64,000 nt of DNA from Chlamydiales bacterium (lineage in GTDB: Bacteria > Chlamydiota > Chlamydiia > Chlamydiales > Rhabdochlamydiaceae): assembly GCA_016185065.1 (NCBI GenBank), contig JACPOL010000005.1, positions 92,940 to 156,939 on the forward strand, written 5' to 3'. Both the position numbers and the translations under genes were made by a program. Shown here piece by piece: positions 25,900 through 35,122 of this stretch (positions within the stretch are counted from its first letter, which is position 1; every line of letters begins with the position of its first letter). A model generated the notes under the pieces. It ran no database searches. It had not been told where the DNA came from and was given only the letters and a program-made list of their open reading frames with translations.

Positions 25900-27723
25900 C
25901 TAATCTCCTGCTTTTAGAACTTCCATGAAAGCGGATTGAGGGATGTTGACCTTGCCAATCTCTTTCATCTTCTTCTTACCCTTCTTCTGCTTCTCCCACA
26001 GCTTGCGTTTGCGGGTGATGTCTCCGCCGTAGCACTTGGCTGTGACGTTCTTGGTGATCGCACGGATCGTCTCACGTCCGATGATCTTACCGCCCACTGC
26101 TGCTTGAACTGGCACTTTAAACTGCTGCATCGGGATCACTTCAACCAGTTTTTTACAGATCGCACGTCCACGCGCTTCTGCTTTAGTTCGGTGAACGAGG
26201 CAGGAGAAGGCGTCGACAGGCTCTTCATTGACGCGGATCTCAAGTTTAACGATGTCGGAGATCTCATTCTTCTCGAACTCGTAGTCGAATGAGCCGTAGC
26301 CTCGGGTGATCGATTTCAGCTTGTCATTGAAGTCGGTGATGATCTCGTTAAGAGGAAAGCGGTAGGTGAGGAGCAGGCGCTTGCTGTCTAGCGTCTCAGT
26401 TTTTACTAGCTCGCCCCTCTTCTCCATTCCAAGGCTCATCAGAGCGCCGAGGAACTCTGCAGGCACCATGATGTGGCACTTCACCCAAGGCTCTTCGACA
26501 AAGTCGATCATCGAAGGATCTGGATAGTGAGCCACGTTGTCGATCTTAAGCACCTGGCCATCTCCCAGTGTGAACTGGTAGATAACGCTTGGTGCTGTTG
26601 TGATGATATCTAGGTCGAACTCTCGCTGGAGACGCTCGAAGACGATCTCGAGATGGAGGAGGCCTAAAAAGCCGCAGCGGAAACCGAGGCCAAGAGCTAA
26701 GCTGCTCTCTTGTTCAACATGAAGTGCAGAGTCGTTGAGCTGCAGTTTAACCAGAGCATCTCTAACTGCTTCAAAGTCGGAGGTGTCGACGGGATAGATT
26801 CCCGCGTAGACCACCGGAGCGATCATTCTAAAACCAGGAAGGGGAGTCTCAGCTGGCGCTTTTGCGGAGGTCACAGTATCGCCTACTTTGACGTCGGCAG
26901 TTTTCTTGATATTGGCAGCAAGATATCCCACCTCTCCTGGGCGTAGGATATCGACCGACTTAGCGGTTGGCGAAAAGATTCCAACATCTAGGACTTCGAA
27001 AATTTTGTCGGTCGCCATCAGTTTAATCATCGTCTTTTTCGAGATCTCACCGCTGATCACGCGTACGTAGACCATGACGCCTTGGTAGGGGTCGTAGTGA
27101 GAGTCGAAGACCAGTGCGCGCAGAACATTATCAGTAGGAGGCACAGGATGAGGCACGTCGATTAAGATGCGTTCAAGCACCTCTTTGATGCCAATGTTAG
27201 CTTTTGCTGAGCAGAGCACAGCATTTGAGGTGTCGATGCCGATCACATCTTCGATCTGCTGCTTCACGCCTTCGGGGTCTGCCGAGGGAAGATCGATCTT
27301 ATTGATGACGGGAACAATTGTCAGATTTCTATCTACGGCAAGGTGAACGTTGGCGAGAGTTTGTGCTTGAACGCCCTGAGCTGCATCGACCACAAGCAGA
27401 GCACCCTCGCAAGCGGAGAGCGAGCGCGATACTTCGTAGGAGAAGTCGACGTGTCCGGGAGTATCGATGAAGTTGATCTTGTAGATCGTCCCATCCTCAG
27501 CCTCATAGATCATCGTAACCGGGTGGGCCTTAATCGTGATCCCGCGCTCTCTTTCAAGATCCATCGCATCGAGTACCTGCTCCTGCATCTCTCGCTGAGG
27601 GATTGTCCGCGTGATCTCGAGAAGGCGATCGGCCAGCGTCGACTTGCCATGGTCGATGTGGGCGATAATCGAGAAGTTTCGAATATTTTCTATACGGTAC
27701 TTAAAGCTCTTATCGTCTGCCAT
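25900..27723 (-). CDS. lepA: Elongation factor 4 (LepA)
   Basis: 607 residues. GTPase motifs [14 protein letters not shown] (G1), DTPGHVDF (G3) and [10 protein letters not shown] (G4) are followed by EF-G-like domains and the LepA-specific C-terminal domain with [20 protein letters not shown]. LepA back-translocates or remodels stalled ribosomes. Its position next to gnd and the ATP/ADP translocase is as in Chlamydia. Confidence 0.98.
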   Translation of the reverse strand: MADDKSFKYRIENIRNFSIIAHIDHGKSTLADRLLEITRTIPQREMQEQVLDAMDLERERGITIKAHPVTMIYEAEDGTIYKINFIDTPGHVDFSYEVSRSLSACEGALLVVDAAQGVQAQTLANVHLAVDRNLTIVPVINKIDLPSADPEGVKQQIEDVIGIDTSNAVLCSAKANIGIKEVLERILIDVPHPVPPTDNVLRALVFDSHYDPYQGVMVYVRVISGEISKKTMIKLMATDKIFEVLDVGIFSPTAKSVDILRPGEVGYLAANIKKTADVKVGDTVTSAKAPAETPLPGFRMIAPVVYAGIYPVDTSDFEAVRDALVKLQLNDSALHVEQESSLALGLGFRCGFLGLLHLEIVFERLQREFDLDIITTAPSVIYQFTLGDGQVLKIDNVAHYPDPSMIDFVEEPWVKCHIMVPAEFLGALMSLGMEKRGELVKTETLDSKRLLLTYRFPLNEIITDFNDKLKSITRGYGSFDYEFEKNEISDIVKLEIRVNEEPVDAFSCLVHRTKAEARGRAICKKLVEVIPMQQFKVPVQAAVGGKIIGRETIRAITKNVTAKCYGGDITRKRKLWEKQKKGKKKMKEIGKVNIPQSAFMEVLKAGD

Positions 27724-27812
27724 GAACCTATCCGCTGAAAAAAATGACTATCACAATGCAAATCTGGTTAAACTTCAATTAAAAATATTTTTTTAATTTA
27801 AATATTCGGCAA

Positions 27813-27841
27813 TTGCAAATCTATAGTTAATTTGTTAAAAT
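27813..27841 (+). promoter_or_regulatory. Predicted promoter of the USP-type deubiquitinase gene
   Basis: TTGCAA at 27813-27818, a 17-base spacer, TAAAAT at 27836-27841. Transcription would start only about seven bases before the ATG at 27855, so the message would be nearly leaderless. No ribosome site is visible. The region 27724-27854 is very AT-rich compared with its neighbours. Confidence 0.4.
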
Positions 27842-27854
27842 ATTTGTAAGCCGT

Positions 27855-29105
27855 ATGACACAATCACTAGAAAGTAAAGAAGCCGTTTTACCTGCGGTTC
27901 TAGCCGTAGTGCAACCCTTACTTCCCCAGGCCCCGGGTCAAGCAGATGAGCTGGACTGCCGTGTGTATACCCTTGTAATACTGGGGCAGCTTCTCAAGTG
28001 GATTATTGTGCCTGTAGCTGCCATTACCTGCATCGTGGGGTCGGTCTCGGTCTCTCCCTACATGCTTCTCGGCCTTCCTGTAGCGGTTCTAATCTGGCTG
28101 ATCGGATCGGCCCTCTCCCGTACAACTCTCTGGCCAGATGGTTCACTTCACATCCCTAACATAACAAACAATTTTATGCAGAATCAGCCTGTTGGCCTGG
28201 TCAACGGCTTAAGAACAAACAACTGCTGCGTCAATGCCGCTTTGCAGGTGGCATTCTCCTCTCCCTCCGTCATGCAAGCAATCGATGCACTTGAAGAGGC
28301 GGAGCACTCCTTGAAAAAGATTCTGCAGGGCTACCGCGCAGCTCAGGCGGGTTCAAAGAGTGTTGCGGTCGCTGATACTCAACTGGTGAGAGCCTGGGTC
28401 TCCGACTATTCAGCGCAGCCCCGAGGAGGGCCTGCAATTCCACCCCATGGCACTCAAGCCGATGCCGGAGAGATTCTAGACTTTGCTATAGACGCTCTGC
28501 TTCTACTCGACCAGTTAATGGAGAGGCCTTCTCCTGCGTTTAGACAGACAATCGTCCAAAAGTGGACGGCGGCAGATGGCGAAGCAATGGAAAGAAGAAC
28601 TCACCAACCAAGACTTCTCCTAAGTCTAGGAAACTACCTCTCTAAAAAAGGGGAGATCGATGGCGAGCTCACGCAAGAGCAGATCTTTATCCACTATGTG
28701 ATGCGCCCCTACTTTTTTGATGTGGATGGACGAGGAGGCCGTGCGACTAGAAAATTTGCTCAGCCCTCAGAAGAGCTCTTTGTTCAATTGAATCGCTTTA
28801 CTCACGATGCTCAGTACAATCGCATTAAAATCAACGATGCCATTCCCACTCCCATGCGAGTGACGCTACCCACTAACTACTTTGCAGCTGGTGATGGCAG
28901 ACCCTTAACCTACGAGGCGGACTCCTTTTTCATTCATAGAGGAAGTCTGCTAGGCGGACACTACGTCGCCTGCAGAAGAGTAGCCCTTCCAAACGGAAGA
29001 TCCATCTGGTGGGAGATCGATGATAATCGAGTGCGTCCACTCACTCAGCGTGAAGCAGAAGCTGAGCTTCAAAACGCCTACAACATCCACTACTCCCGCG
29101 TCTAA
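27855..29105 (+). CDS. Membrane-anchored USP-type (peptidase C19) deubiquitinase-like protein
   Basis: 416 residues. Two hydrophobic helices lie at about 37-61 and 66-86, followed by a USP-like protease domain. The Cys box reads GLVNGLRTNNCCVNAALQ, with C124 aligned to the catalytic Cys. Next come QADAGEILDFAIDAL (about 201-215, the 'Q-DA-EfL' motif), ELFVQLNRFTHD (about 307-318, the 'L-RF' motif), and the His box GGHYVACRR with H369 and WWEIDDNRV with D389. The triad and all linking boxes are in order. USPs remove ubiquitin in eukaryotes, and bacteria have no ubiquitin, so a secreted host-directed effector is likely. Chlamydia ChlaDub1/2 are a different clan (CE). Secretion route is unknown. 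Confidence 0.82.
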   Translation: MTQSLESKEAVLPAVLAVVQPLLPQAPGQADELDCRVYTLVILGQLLKWIIVPVAAITCIVGSVSVSPYMLLGLPVAVLIWLIGSALSRTTLWPDGSLHIPNITNNFMQNQPVGLVNGLRTNNCCVNAALQVAFSSPSVMQAIDALEEAEHSLKKILQGYRAAQAGSKSVAVADTQLVRAWVSDYSAQPRGGPAIPPHGTQADAGEILDFAIDALLLLDQLMERPSPAFRQTIVQKWTAADGEAMERRTHQPRLLLSLGNYLSKKGEIDGELTQEQIFIHYVMRPYFFDVDGRGGRATRKFAQPSEELFVQLNRFTHDAQYNRIKINDAIPTPMRVTLPTNYFAAGDGRPLTYEADSFFIHRGSLLGGHYVACRRVALPNGRSIWWEIDDNRVRPLTQREAEAELQNAYNIHYSRV

Positions 29106-29123
29106 CCTCTATTTCTTTGTTTC

Positions 29124-29280
29124 TTTTTTGGAGTGCGGCGACTCGGCGCCGCTTTTTCTTAAAATCGACTTGTCGATTTTTTTTAAGAGGAAACACTTCT
29201 TGTCAAATTTATTTAAAATTAAGAGAGATCGCCAGGTCGATCTCGAGAAAAGCGGCGCCGAGTCGCCGCACTCCAAAAAA
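29124..29280. repeat. REP-like paired-hairpin element R2
   Basis: Complete copy. The left end TTTTTTGGAGTGCGGCGACT and its inverse at the right end ACTCCAAAAAA bracket hairpin A (loop ACTCGG), a B-type hairpin AAAATCGACTTGTCGATTTT at 29161-29180, then GAGATCG/CGATCTC with loop CCAGGT and inverted A. It lies 19 bases after the deubiquitinase stop and runs into a bidirectional terminator. Confidence 0.85.
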
Positions 29281-29288
29281 TAAAAAAA

Positions 29289-29308
29289 GCCCCCTTTTTC
29301 AAGGGGGC
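29289..29308. terminator. Bidirectional intrinsic terminator
   Basis: GCCCCC-TTTTTCAA-GGGGGC with TTTT on the plus side and TTTTTTTA on the minus side. It serves the deubiquitinase gene (+) and the ATP/ADP translocase gene (-), which converge here. Confidence 0.85.
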
Positions 29309-29337
29309 TTTTCGCCTTAACAAGCTAATCTGAAAGA

Positions 29338-30915
29338 TTAGGTTGTAGCTTCTGGTTGAGCTCCAGATTTCGCCATAGCTTCTTTGGCTTCGCCAGCTAC
29401 TTTTGCTTGCTCATCGCGCTCTTTGTTCAGTTTAGCAAAGAGCTTGCTTAGAGCTTTTGCAGAACCGATCCAAGCAAAGATGATTCCAAACAGAATCGCT
29501 GCGATGTAAGGAGTGATCGCTGCTACCGAACCGAGAGCGATGATCAGACCTTGCTGCACCAGAGAACCGCCAGACTTACCTAAGCGAGCGCCAACGACGT
29601 CGATCGCTGCTTTCCCTTTAACTTTCGACTCTTGGTCGAGAGGGATGTAAGCCATCTCTTTTGTCGGATCAAAGAGAGAGTACTTAGCAGACTTACTCAT
29701 GATGTTCTGAGCTGTTCCGAAGATTACAGCCAGCATGAGAGGTGTTGTGCCAAGAATGCTAATGAAAGCTGTCAAACTATCTCTAAAGATTACGAAAGAG
29801 AAGAAGCCGATACCGGTTACTAAGAGAACAACTGGAGTGATCAGAGCTCCAACGCCCCAGCCGAATCTGCGGATGACGTTACCACCCACAAAGAGCATCA
29901 TGAGGATTGTCGCACTACCTGTAATCGCAGAGAAGTAGCCCATGAAGGCGCTATACTCGTTAGGATTTGGGTACTGAAGTTTCAATTGGCTCTTCCAGGT
30001 TACTTCAACGAGGTTGATCGCAACACCGTAGGCGATCACGAGAACCGCGAGGTAGCCCAGGTATGGAGACTTCATTAGGAACTTAAAGCTTTCTTTGAGA
30101 GGCATCTTTGTCTTCTCTTTCTTAGCTTTTTTAAGTTCGCTAGGATCGTAGAAGCGAGCATCTGTAAGAACATTTTTATTAATCCACCAGTAGATACCCA
30201 TGATGATGAGGCCAGAGAGGATTACCATGCTCAACATGTAGTTGAGGGATACGCCCCAAGCATCGACACCAGCAGGTAGTTTGCTGCGGATATCAGAGAA
30301 GTAGACAATTGCAGGACCAGAGAAGAGCATTGCGAAGTTAGCGCCAAGGCCGAACATCGCGTAAAAACGCTTAGACTCATTAATACGAGTAATGTCGTTC
30401 GCAAATCCCCAGAAGAGGAGAGAGATAGCTACGCTACCCCAGAGCTCAGACATGACGTAGAAAAGAGCATAGGTCCAGTTTCTAAAGAGAGCTACCATCC
30501 CGCTTAGTCCCTGAGGAAGTGCGGCTTGGAGTCTATCTGCCATATCGGTCGGGTGAAGGACGTCACGCAGCGGATAGAGAACCAGGGCGAAGATCCCAAA
30601 GAACGCTATAAATATAGAGATTGTAGTGTAGAACAGCTTAGTCTTGCTGAGCACGTTGCTGAGTTTTGCGTACAGCAGCATGAACAAGATCGCCATTGGA
30701 AGTACACCCCAAACCTTTAGGAAGGGAATCGCTTCTGCTCCAGAACCTGGCGCAGTTACGATCAGAGCGTCTTTAGTGTCTCTGAGAATGGTGTAGTTGA
30801 AGTTAATAAAAAAGAATAAGAAGAACATGGGAAGGAGCTTTTTGAGCTCAAAATTATGGACGGGCCAGAAGAAGGACCGCCATTTACCGAATTCACGAGT
30901 TGCAGTTTGTGACAT
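29338..30915 (-). CDS. npt1: ATP/ADP translocase (NTT family, Npt1-like)
   Basis: 525 residues with about 11-12 membrane helices and the NTT-family hallmark N-terminus (FINFNYTILRDTKDALIVTA). Such carriers exchange host ATP for bacterial ADP across the inner membrane, the energy-parasite trait of Chlamydiae and Rickettsiae. The C-terminal tail is hydrophilic with alternating Lys/Glu. Its place between lepA and the ytg genes matches the Chlamydia Npt1 locus. Substrate preference among paralogues cannot be told from sequence alone. Confidence 0.95.
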   Translation of the reverse strand: MSQTATREFGKWRSFFWPVHNFELKKLLPMFFLFFFINFNYTILRDTKDALIVTAPGSGAEAIPFLKVWGVLPMAILFMLLYAKLSNVLSKTKLFYTTISIFIAFFGIFALVLYPLRDVLHPTDMADRLQAALPQGLSGMVALFRNWTYALFYVMSELWGSVAISLLFWGFANDITRINESKRFYAMFGLGANFAMLFSGPAIVYFSDIRSKLPAGVDAWGVSLNYMLSMVILSGLIIMGIYWWINKNVLTDARFYDPSELKKAKKEKTKMPLKESFKFLMKSPYLGYLAVLVIAYGVAINLVEVTWKSQLKLQYPNPNEYSAFMGYFSAITGSATILMMLFVGGNVIRRFGWGVGALITPVVLLVTGIGFFSFVIFRDSLTAFISILGTTPLMLAVIFGTAQNIMSKSAKYSLFDPTKEMAYIPLDQESKVKGKAAIDVVGARLGKSGGSLVQQGLIIALGSVAAITPYIAAILFGIIFAWIGSAKALSKLFAKLNKERDEQAKVAGEAKEAMAKSGAQPEATT

Positions 30916-31035
30916 GTTTTTTCCTCAACAAAGTTAACAAATAGGAGAGGCTATTATAATCGGTTTTAGTTAAAAATCAAGATCTTTCATTCTTTTCCGA
31001 ACTCTTGCCTATCAAAAAATCTTATTTACATCAGG

Positions 31036-31168
31036 TCCGCCTGGGGAGGCGCTCGGAAAAGAAACAGACATTAACGGACAAGAATGGACAGGAAACGGAC
31101 GAGAATGGACACGCGCCAAAGAAAGAAATTTTTTACTTCTCTCTTGTCCATTTTCCCAGGCGGGCGTT
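31036..31168. repeat. Imperfect palindrome with 21-base tandem repeat (30916-31235 gap)
   Basis: Outer arms GTCCGCCTGGGGA (31036) and TCCCAGGCGGGC (31155) are complementary. Inside, a 21-base unit beginning ACGGACAAGAATGGACA occurs twice in tandem (31074 and 31095), with an inverted TGTCCATT at 31146. The 320-base gap holds this element, the translocase leader and the terminator of the gene at 31236. I see no gene in it. Confidence 0.6.
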
Positions 31169-31182
31169 CTTTCCAGATAAAA

Positions 31183-31213
31183 AAATACCCTCTAAAAAAT
31201 TTAGAGGGTATTT
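31183..31213 (-). terminator. Terminator of the CT066-like gene
   Basis: A perfect 14-bp stem AAATACCCTCTAAA / TTTAGAGGGTATTT with a 3-base loop. On the minus strand it is followed by TTTTTATC. It lies 23 bases after the stop of the 31236 gene. Confidence 0.8.
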
Positions 31214-31235
31214 AAAGGAATATCGGATAAAAAAA

Positions 31236-31775
31236 TTATCTTGTCAGACCTTGGAGCATCGCCTCTGATGGAGAGAGGGATTGCATAACATTCACACACT
31301 CAACATATGTGTTCCAGAGTTCCTGCTCAACTCGCCCGTGGCGGATTGCAGCAATCAGCTCGCGTTTGCAAGTAGCAAGAGATTTTTTAGGGCTGAGAAC
31401 TGAAACCATCTCTTTATCGCCAGCGAGTCTAGCAATAGTGAGCATGCGCTCTAGTTGGCCTCTTGTGAAGGTGATCTGGTCGCGGCGCTTGCGAGATCCT
31501 CGTGCAGCGCGCTGTTTTGGGGCAACGCTGTGTGGTCTTTCGGAATTGTTAATGAATTTTTCAATCAGAGCGCTCAGTTCGCCTGGCTGTTTCATGCGCA
31601 TTTTACGGAGAGTAAAATGGTGCATGTATCCACCACCGGTCATCGGGATGTATTTGCACAGGTCGTTCTCTTTCTTGCCACCAACTTTTTTAATAGCTTT
31701 TGAAATGACCTCTTCGATCTCTTTCATGCTCTTTCCTTTTGGCTCGTGGTGGTCGTCTTTGTTTGACATATTCAA
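31236..31775 (-). CDS. Conserved chlamydial basic protein (position of CT066)
   Basis: 179 residues, rich in Lys/Arg (for example KQRAARGSRKRRDQITFTRG) with no membrane segment. A charged N-terminus (DDHHEPKGKSMKEIEEVISK) precedes a helix-rich body. A gene of about this size lies in the same place between the ATP translocase and ytgA in Chlamydia. The basic patch would suit nucleic-acid binding, which is an inference; no known DNA-binding fold is recognised. ATG 31769 (second Met) is an equally good start. Confidence 0.75.
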   Translation of the reverse strand: MNMSNKDDHHEPKGKSMKEIEEVISKAIKKVGGKKENDLCKYIPMTGGGYMHHFTLRKMRMKQPGELSALIEKFINNSERPHSVAPKQRAARGSRKRRDQITFTRGQLERMLTIARLAGDKEMVSVLSPKKSLATCKRELIAAIRHGRVEQELWNTYVECVNVMQSLSPSEAMLQGLTR

Positions 31776-31967
31776 TATTCCTTTTTTGTTCCAAGGTGTT
31801 AAATTTTTTCTTCCTGATTCTTTTTTCTTTAGAAATGTTTGAAAAACTTTCTAAGATGGCTCTAATTTAATCAGCAAAAGGAAGTTCTTTTGTCTCGAAA
31901 AAACCCTTTTTTGTTTTCAATTATCAGAGTTTATGAAAAGTGGTTCTTTTTCTGCAACAAATAGTCA

Positions 31968-31992
31968 TTCAATTGAATTTCTTTCCTATAAT
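31968..31992 (+). promoter_or_regulatory. Candidate ytg operon promoter and operator
   Basis: TATAAT at 31987-31992, about 65 bases before the ytgA start. Nine bases upstream stands the perfect palindrome TTCAATTGAA (31968-31977), within the promoter spacer, where a metal-dependent repressor such as the DtxR-like domain of YtgC could bind. No good -35 box is visible. This is a position-based suggestion. Confidence 0.35.
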
Positions 31993-32056
31993 TTGATTGA
32001 GATTTGATCGACTTTAGAGCATCATTTGATGATTGGATAAATTCATAGGAAATTGG

Positions 32057-33067
32057 ATGAAATACAAGAGATTTCTACGTAGATATTTAAAGTGGATTAT
32101 TCCCTCCCTCCTCTTAATAACCTTATTTAGCTGTTCTGATAGCAGAGGTAAAAGTAGGGAGTTGGACTCTTGGGCATCCAATAATGGGAAAGTTAAGGTT
32201 CTATCGACCACTGGAATGATCGATGATCTAGTCGAAGAGATCGGAAAAGAGAGAGTCGACCATATAAAGCTCATTTTAGGAGAGATCGATCCTCACAGCT
32301 ACGAGCTCGTAAAAGGGGATGATGAGAAGATCTCCTCTGCGCAAGTGGTCTTTTATAATGGGCTTGGGCTAGAGCACGGAGCCAGCCTGCGCTATAGACT
32401 GGAGAGCCATCCCTGCAAAGTCTCATTGGGCAGTGAGCTGGAGAAACGGGCGCCGGATGAGATCCTAATGGTGGGTAACCAGGTTGATCCTCATATCTGG
32501 ATGGATATCTCTTTATGGGCTAGAGCCGTCGATCCTATTGTTGAGACTCTATCTCAGATAGATGCAGAGCATGCCGACTACTACTATCAAAATGGAGAGG
32601 CGTTAAAGAACAAGATGCTCGCAGTCCATCAAGAGATAGTTCAAAAATTTAAAACAGCTCCCGAAGAGAAGCGCTATCTCGTTGCAAGCCACGACGCATT
32701 TAACTACTTTGCAAGAGCCTATCTCGCGGGAGACGAAGAGAGAAGAGGTGGAGAGTGGCAGAAGCGCTTTGCTGCACCTGAAGGCCTAGCTCCAGATGGT
32801 CAGCTCGGTTACACAGATATTAAGAAGATCATCGACCATCTCATCTTGCACCAGATCGATGTCGTCTTTCCCGAGTCTAATGTAAGCCGCGACTCATTGA
32901 AGAAGATCGCGAGCGTATGCAAAGAGATGGGGCACCGTGTGAGAATCTCCCCAGCCGTTCTTTATGGGGATGCGATGCAGCAGTCTGGGCCTGTTTCAGA
33001 CGGATACCTAAATATGTTGAGGCATAACTGTAATGTGATGGTAGAGCAGTGGAGCAAACATGAATAG
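32057..33067 (+). CDS. ytgA: Metal-binding lipoprotein YtgA (ABC importer, cluster A-1)
   Basis: About 336 residues from ATG 32057 (AGGAAA just upstream; TTG 32033 is less likely). The signal peptide ends in lipobox TLFSC with C26 as the lipidated residue. Metal-ligand motifs fit the ZnuA/TroA family: GEIDPHSYEL, QVDPHIWMDI, ASHDAFNYF and VFPESNVS. In Chlamydia YtgA binds iron or manganese-type metals and feeds YtgBCD. It overlaps ytgB by eight bases. Confidence 0.94.
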   Translation: MKYKRFLRRYLKWIIPSLLLITLFSCSDSRGKSRELDSWASNNGKVKVLSTTGMIDDLVEEIGKERVDHIKLILGEIDPHSYELVKGDDEKISSAQVVFYNGLGLEHGASLRYRLESHPCKVSLGSELEKRAPDEILMVGNQVDPHIWMDISLWARAVDPIVETLSQIDAEHADYYYQNGEALKNKMLAVHQEIVQKFKTAPEEKRYLVASHDAFNYFARAYLAGDEERRGGEWQKRFAAPEGLAPDGQLGYTDIKKIIDHLILHQIDVVFPESNVSRDSLKKIASVCKEMGHRVRISPAVLYGDAMQQSGPVSDGYLNMLRHNCNVMVEQWSKHE

Positions 33068-33836
33068 GGATAATCCAGTAATAAAAGTAGAGCAGCTCAC
33101 CGTAAACTACGATAAGACTCCCGTCCTCTGGGATATCAATTTTACGATCGACCGTGGGATGATAGTGGGAGTGGTTGGTCCCAATGGTGCAGGCAAGAGC
33201 ACTCTCTTAAAAACTCTTCTGGGGATGATCGCCCCTCTCTCTGGAAACATAGAGTTTTTTGGAAAGCCTTTCACAGAAGTTAGAAAGAAGATCGCCTATG
33301 TTCCCCAGCGCAGCTCGGTAGACTGGGATTTCCCCATCACAGCCAAGGAGCTGGTTCTAATGGGAAGGTATGGGCATCTCGGGCTCTTTAAATGGCAGAG
33401 CAAGAAGGATCATAAGATTGCGGAAGAGGCGATGGAGAGGGTGGGAATGCTCTCTTTTGCCGATCGCCAGATCGGAAAGCTCTCCGGAGGGCAGCAGCAG
33501 AGAATTTTTATCGCACGCGCACTGGCTCAAGACGCCGATATTTATATGATGGATGAGCCGTTTGCAGGTGTAGACAATGGAACAGAGAAAGAGCTTGTCG
33601 CTCTATTTGAAGAGCTTGCATCTCAAGGAAAGACGCTGATCATTGTCCATCACGATCTGAGCACTGTCGATCGCTATTTTAAGTGGCTGCTCATGCTCAA
33701 TACCTGTCTCGTTGCAAGCGGACCCGTGAGCGAGGTCTTTCATCGCGACCATCTTCTTCGCACCTACGGCAAGGGAAGCATGCTTCTCGATGAAGCTGCG
33801 AGAATCTCACAGAATACGACGGCGGGACTTAAGTAA
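33060..33836 (+). CDS. ytgB: Metal ABC transporter ATPase YtgB
   Basis: 258 residues with Walker A GPNGAGKSTLLK, Q-loop YVPQRSSVDWDFP, signature LSGGQQQRIFIARAL, Walker B DIYMMDEPFAG and H-switch IIVHHD. It energises import through YtgC and YtgD. It shares overlapping ends with both neighbours, so the four ytg genes are one operon. Confidence 0.96.
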   Translation: MNRDNPVIKVEQLTVNYDKTPVLWDINFTIDRGMIVGVVGPNGAGKSTLLKTLLGMIAPLSGNIEFFGKPFTEVRKKIAYVPQRSSVDWDFPITAKELVLMGRYGHLGLFKWQSKKDHKIAEEAMERVGMLSFADRQIGKLSGGQQQRIFIARALAQDADIYMMDEPFAGVDNGTEKELVALFEELASQGKTLIIVHHDLSTVDRYFKWLLMLNTCLVASGPVSEVFHRDHLLRTYGKGSMLLDEAARISQNTTAGLK

Positions 33837-35122
33837 TGCTGAATTATTTTACAGACCCTCTTTTATGGGCGCCAACGATAGGCAGCATTCTGATGTGCGT
33901 CGCCTCTTCGCTCATTGGGGTAGTCGCCTTTCTTCGAAAGCGCTGCTTGCTTGCAGAGGCTCTCTCACATTCGGCTTATCCAGGTATCGTTATCGGAGCT
34001 CTACTTCTTGCGACGGTCTTTACCTCAGTTGGTGAGTTTGCAAGTCTTGTGATTCTCGGATGCGCTTTTCTCTCCTCTCTTGGAGGTCTTCTGCTCGTAG
34101 AGTTCATGGAGCGCCGTCTTGGGGTGAAGAGCGATGCTGCGCTCTGTTTTGCGCTCTCCGTTCTTTTTGGTATTGGAATACTCATTGCAAGCCGCATCCA
34201 GATGACCCACCCTCTCTGGTACAATCAGATCCATCTCTTTCTTTACGGACAGGTGGCGACGATGACCGCCCTTCACGTGGGTATCTACTCTATCCTGCTC
34301 GCTGCGACCGTTTTCTTTCTCTTTTTTCTCTACCGGCCGCTTCAACTTATTAATTTCGATCGACAGCTCGCTAAGACTCTTGGTGCTCGCGTTAAACTTG
34401 TCGATGCTCTCCTCTTTCTCCTTCTCGTCCTCGCCATTGTCATCGGGATCCGAAGCGTAGGAGTCGTCCTCATGTCGGGCATGCTCGTTGCTCCCGCAGT
34501 TGCCGCAAGGCAGCTCACCCACCGCATGTGGCTTCTCTTCGTGCTAGCTGGCGCGTTTGGAGCATTAAGTGGTTTCTTTGGAAATTTTCTTTCAATGGAG
34601 CTCCCCAAGCTCTTTGATCAGGGAGAGGCGATCTCTCTCCCGACGGGGCCCATGATCCTGCTTAGCGCCTCCCTGATCTGCGCGCTCTCTCTTCTCTTTT
34701 CTCCAACGACAGGGCTCTTTAGCCGCATCCTGCGCATCGCTCGCTTTAAAGATAAGTGTAGATTGGAGAATGCTCTTAAGGCGCTCTGGAGAGGAGGGGA
34801 GGGGTGGCAGAGAGCATCCGGTAAGGTCTCCACTTTTCAGCTCTATAGGCTTCTTTTCAAAGGCTGGGTAGAGAAGGGGGAGAAGGGACAATTTCGCTTA
34901 TCGGAGAAGGGGAGAAGGCGCTCTGCCGAGATCGTTCGCCTCCACAGGCTGTGGGAGCTCTATCTTGTTTCTTTAGGCCAGGGTGTAGAGAAGGTTCACC
35001 ATAGCGCCGAGGAGATGGAGCACATTCTCACCCCTCATTTAGAGAGAGAACTCACAGAGTTCCTAGAAGATCCGACGCACGATCCGCACCAGCAGCCAAT
35101 TCCAGGGAGGATCCATGTCTAA
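33836..35122 (+). CDS. ytgC: YtgC: metal permease fused to a DtxR-like repressor
   Basis: 428 residues. Residues 1-285 form a ZnuB/TroC-type permease with about eight helices. From about 300 the chain becomes soluble: a winged-helix segment (KVSTFQLYRLLFKGWVEKGE, LSEKGRRRSAEIVRLHRLWE) and a dimer/metal domain (VEKVHHSAEEMEHI, DPTHDPHQQPIPG) of DtxR/MntR type. In C. trachomatis the same fusion is cleaved to free the repressor YtgR, which senses iron. The metal ligands are retained here, so the system probably works likewise. Confidence 0.93.
   Translation: MLNYFTDPLLWAPTIGSILMCVASSLIGVVAFLRKRCLLAEALSHSAYPGIVIGALLLATVFTSVGEFASLVILGCAFLSSLGGLLLVEFMERRLGVKSDAALCFALSVLFGIGILIASRIQMTHPLWYNQIHLFLYGQVATMTALHVGIYSILLAATVFFLFFLYRPLQLINFDRQLAKTLGARVKLVDALLFLLLVLAIVIGIRSVGVVLMSGMLVAPAVAARQLTHRMWLLFVLAGAFGALSGFFGNFLSMELPKLFDQGEAISLPTGPMILLSASLICALSLLFSPTTGLFSRILRIARFKDKCRLENALKALWRGGEGWQRASGKVSTFQLYRLLFKGWVEKGEKGQFRLSEKGRRRSAEIVRLHRLWELYLVSLGQGVEKVHHSAEEMEHILTPHLERELTEFLEDPTHDPHQQPIPGRIHV

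Noticed and set aside
31074..31111. Possible CRISPR-like short repeats
   Set aside because: Only two adjacent 21-base units without spacers, and no cas genes anywhere in the window.
31005..31268. 87-codon frame upstream of the ATP/ADP translocase
   Set aside because: It spans the tandem repeat, the palindrome and the terminator of a convergent gene; no ribosome site.
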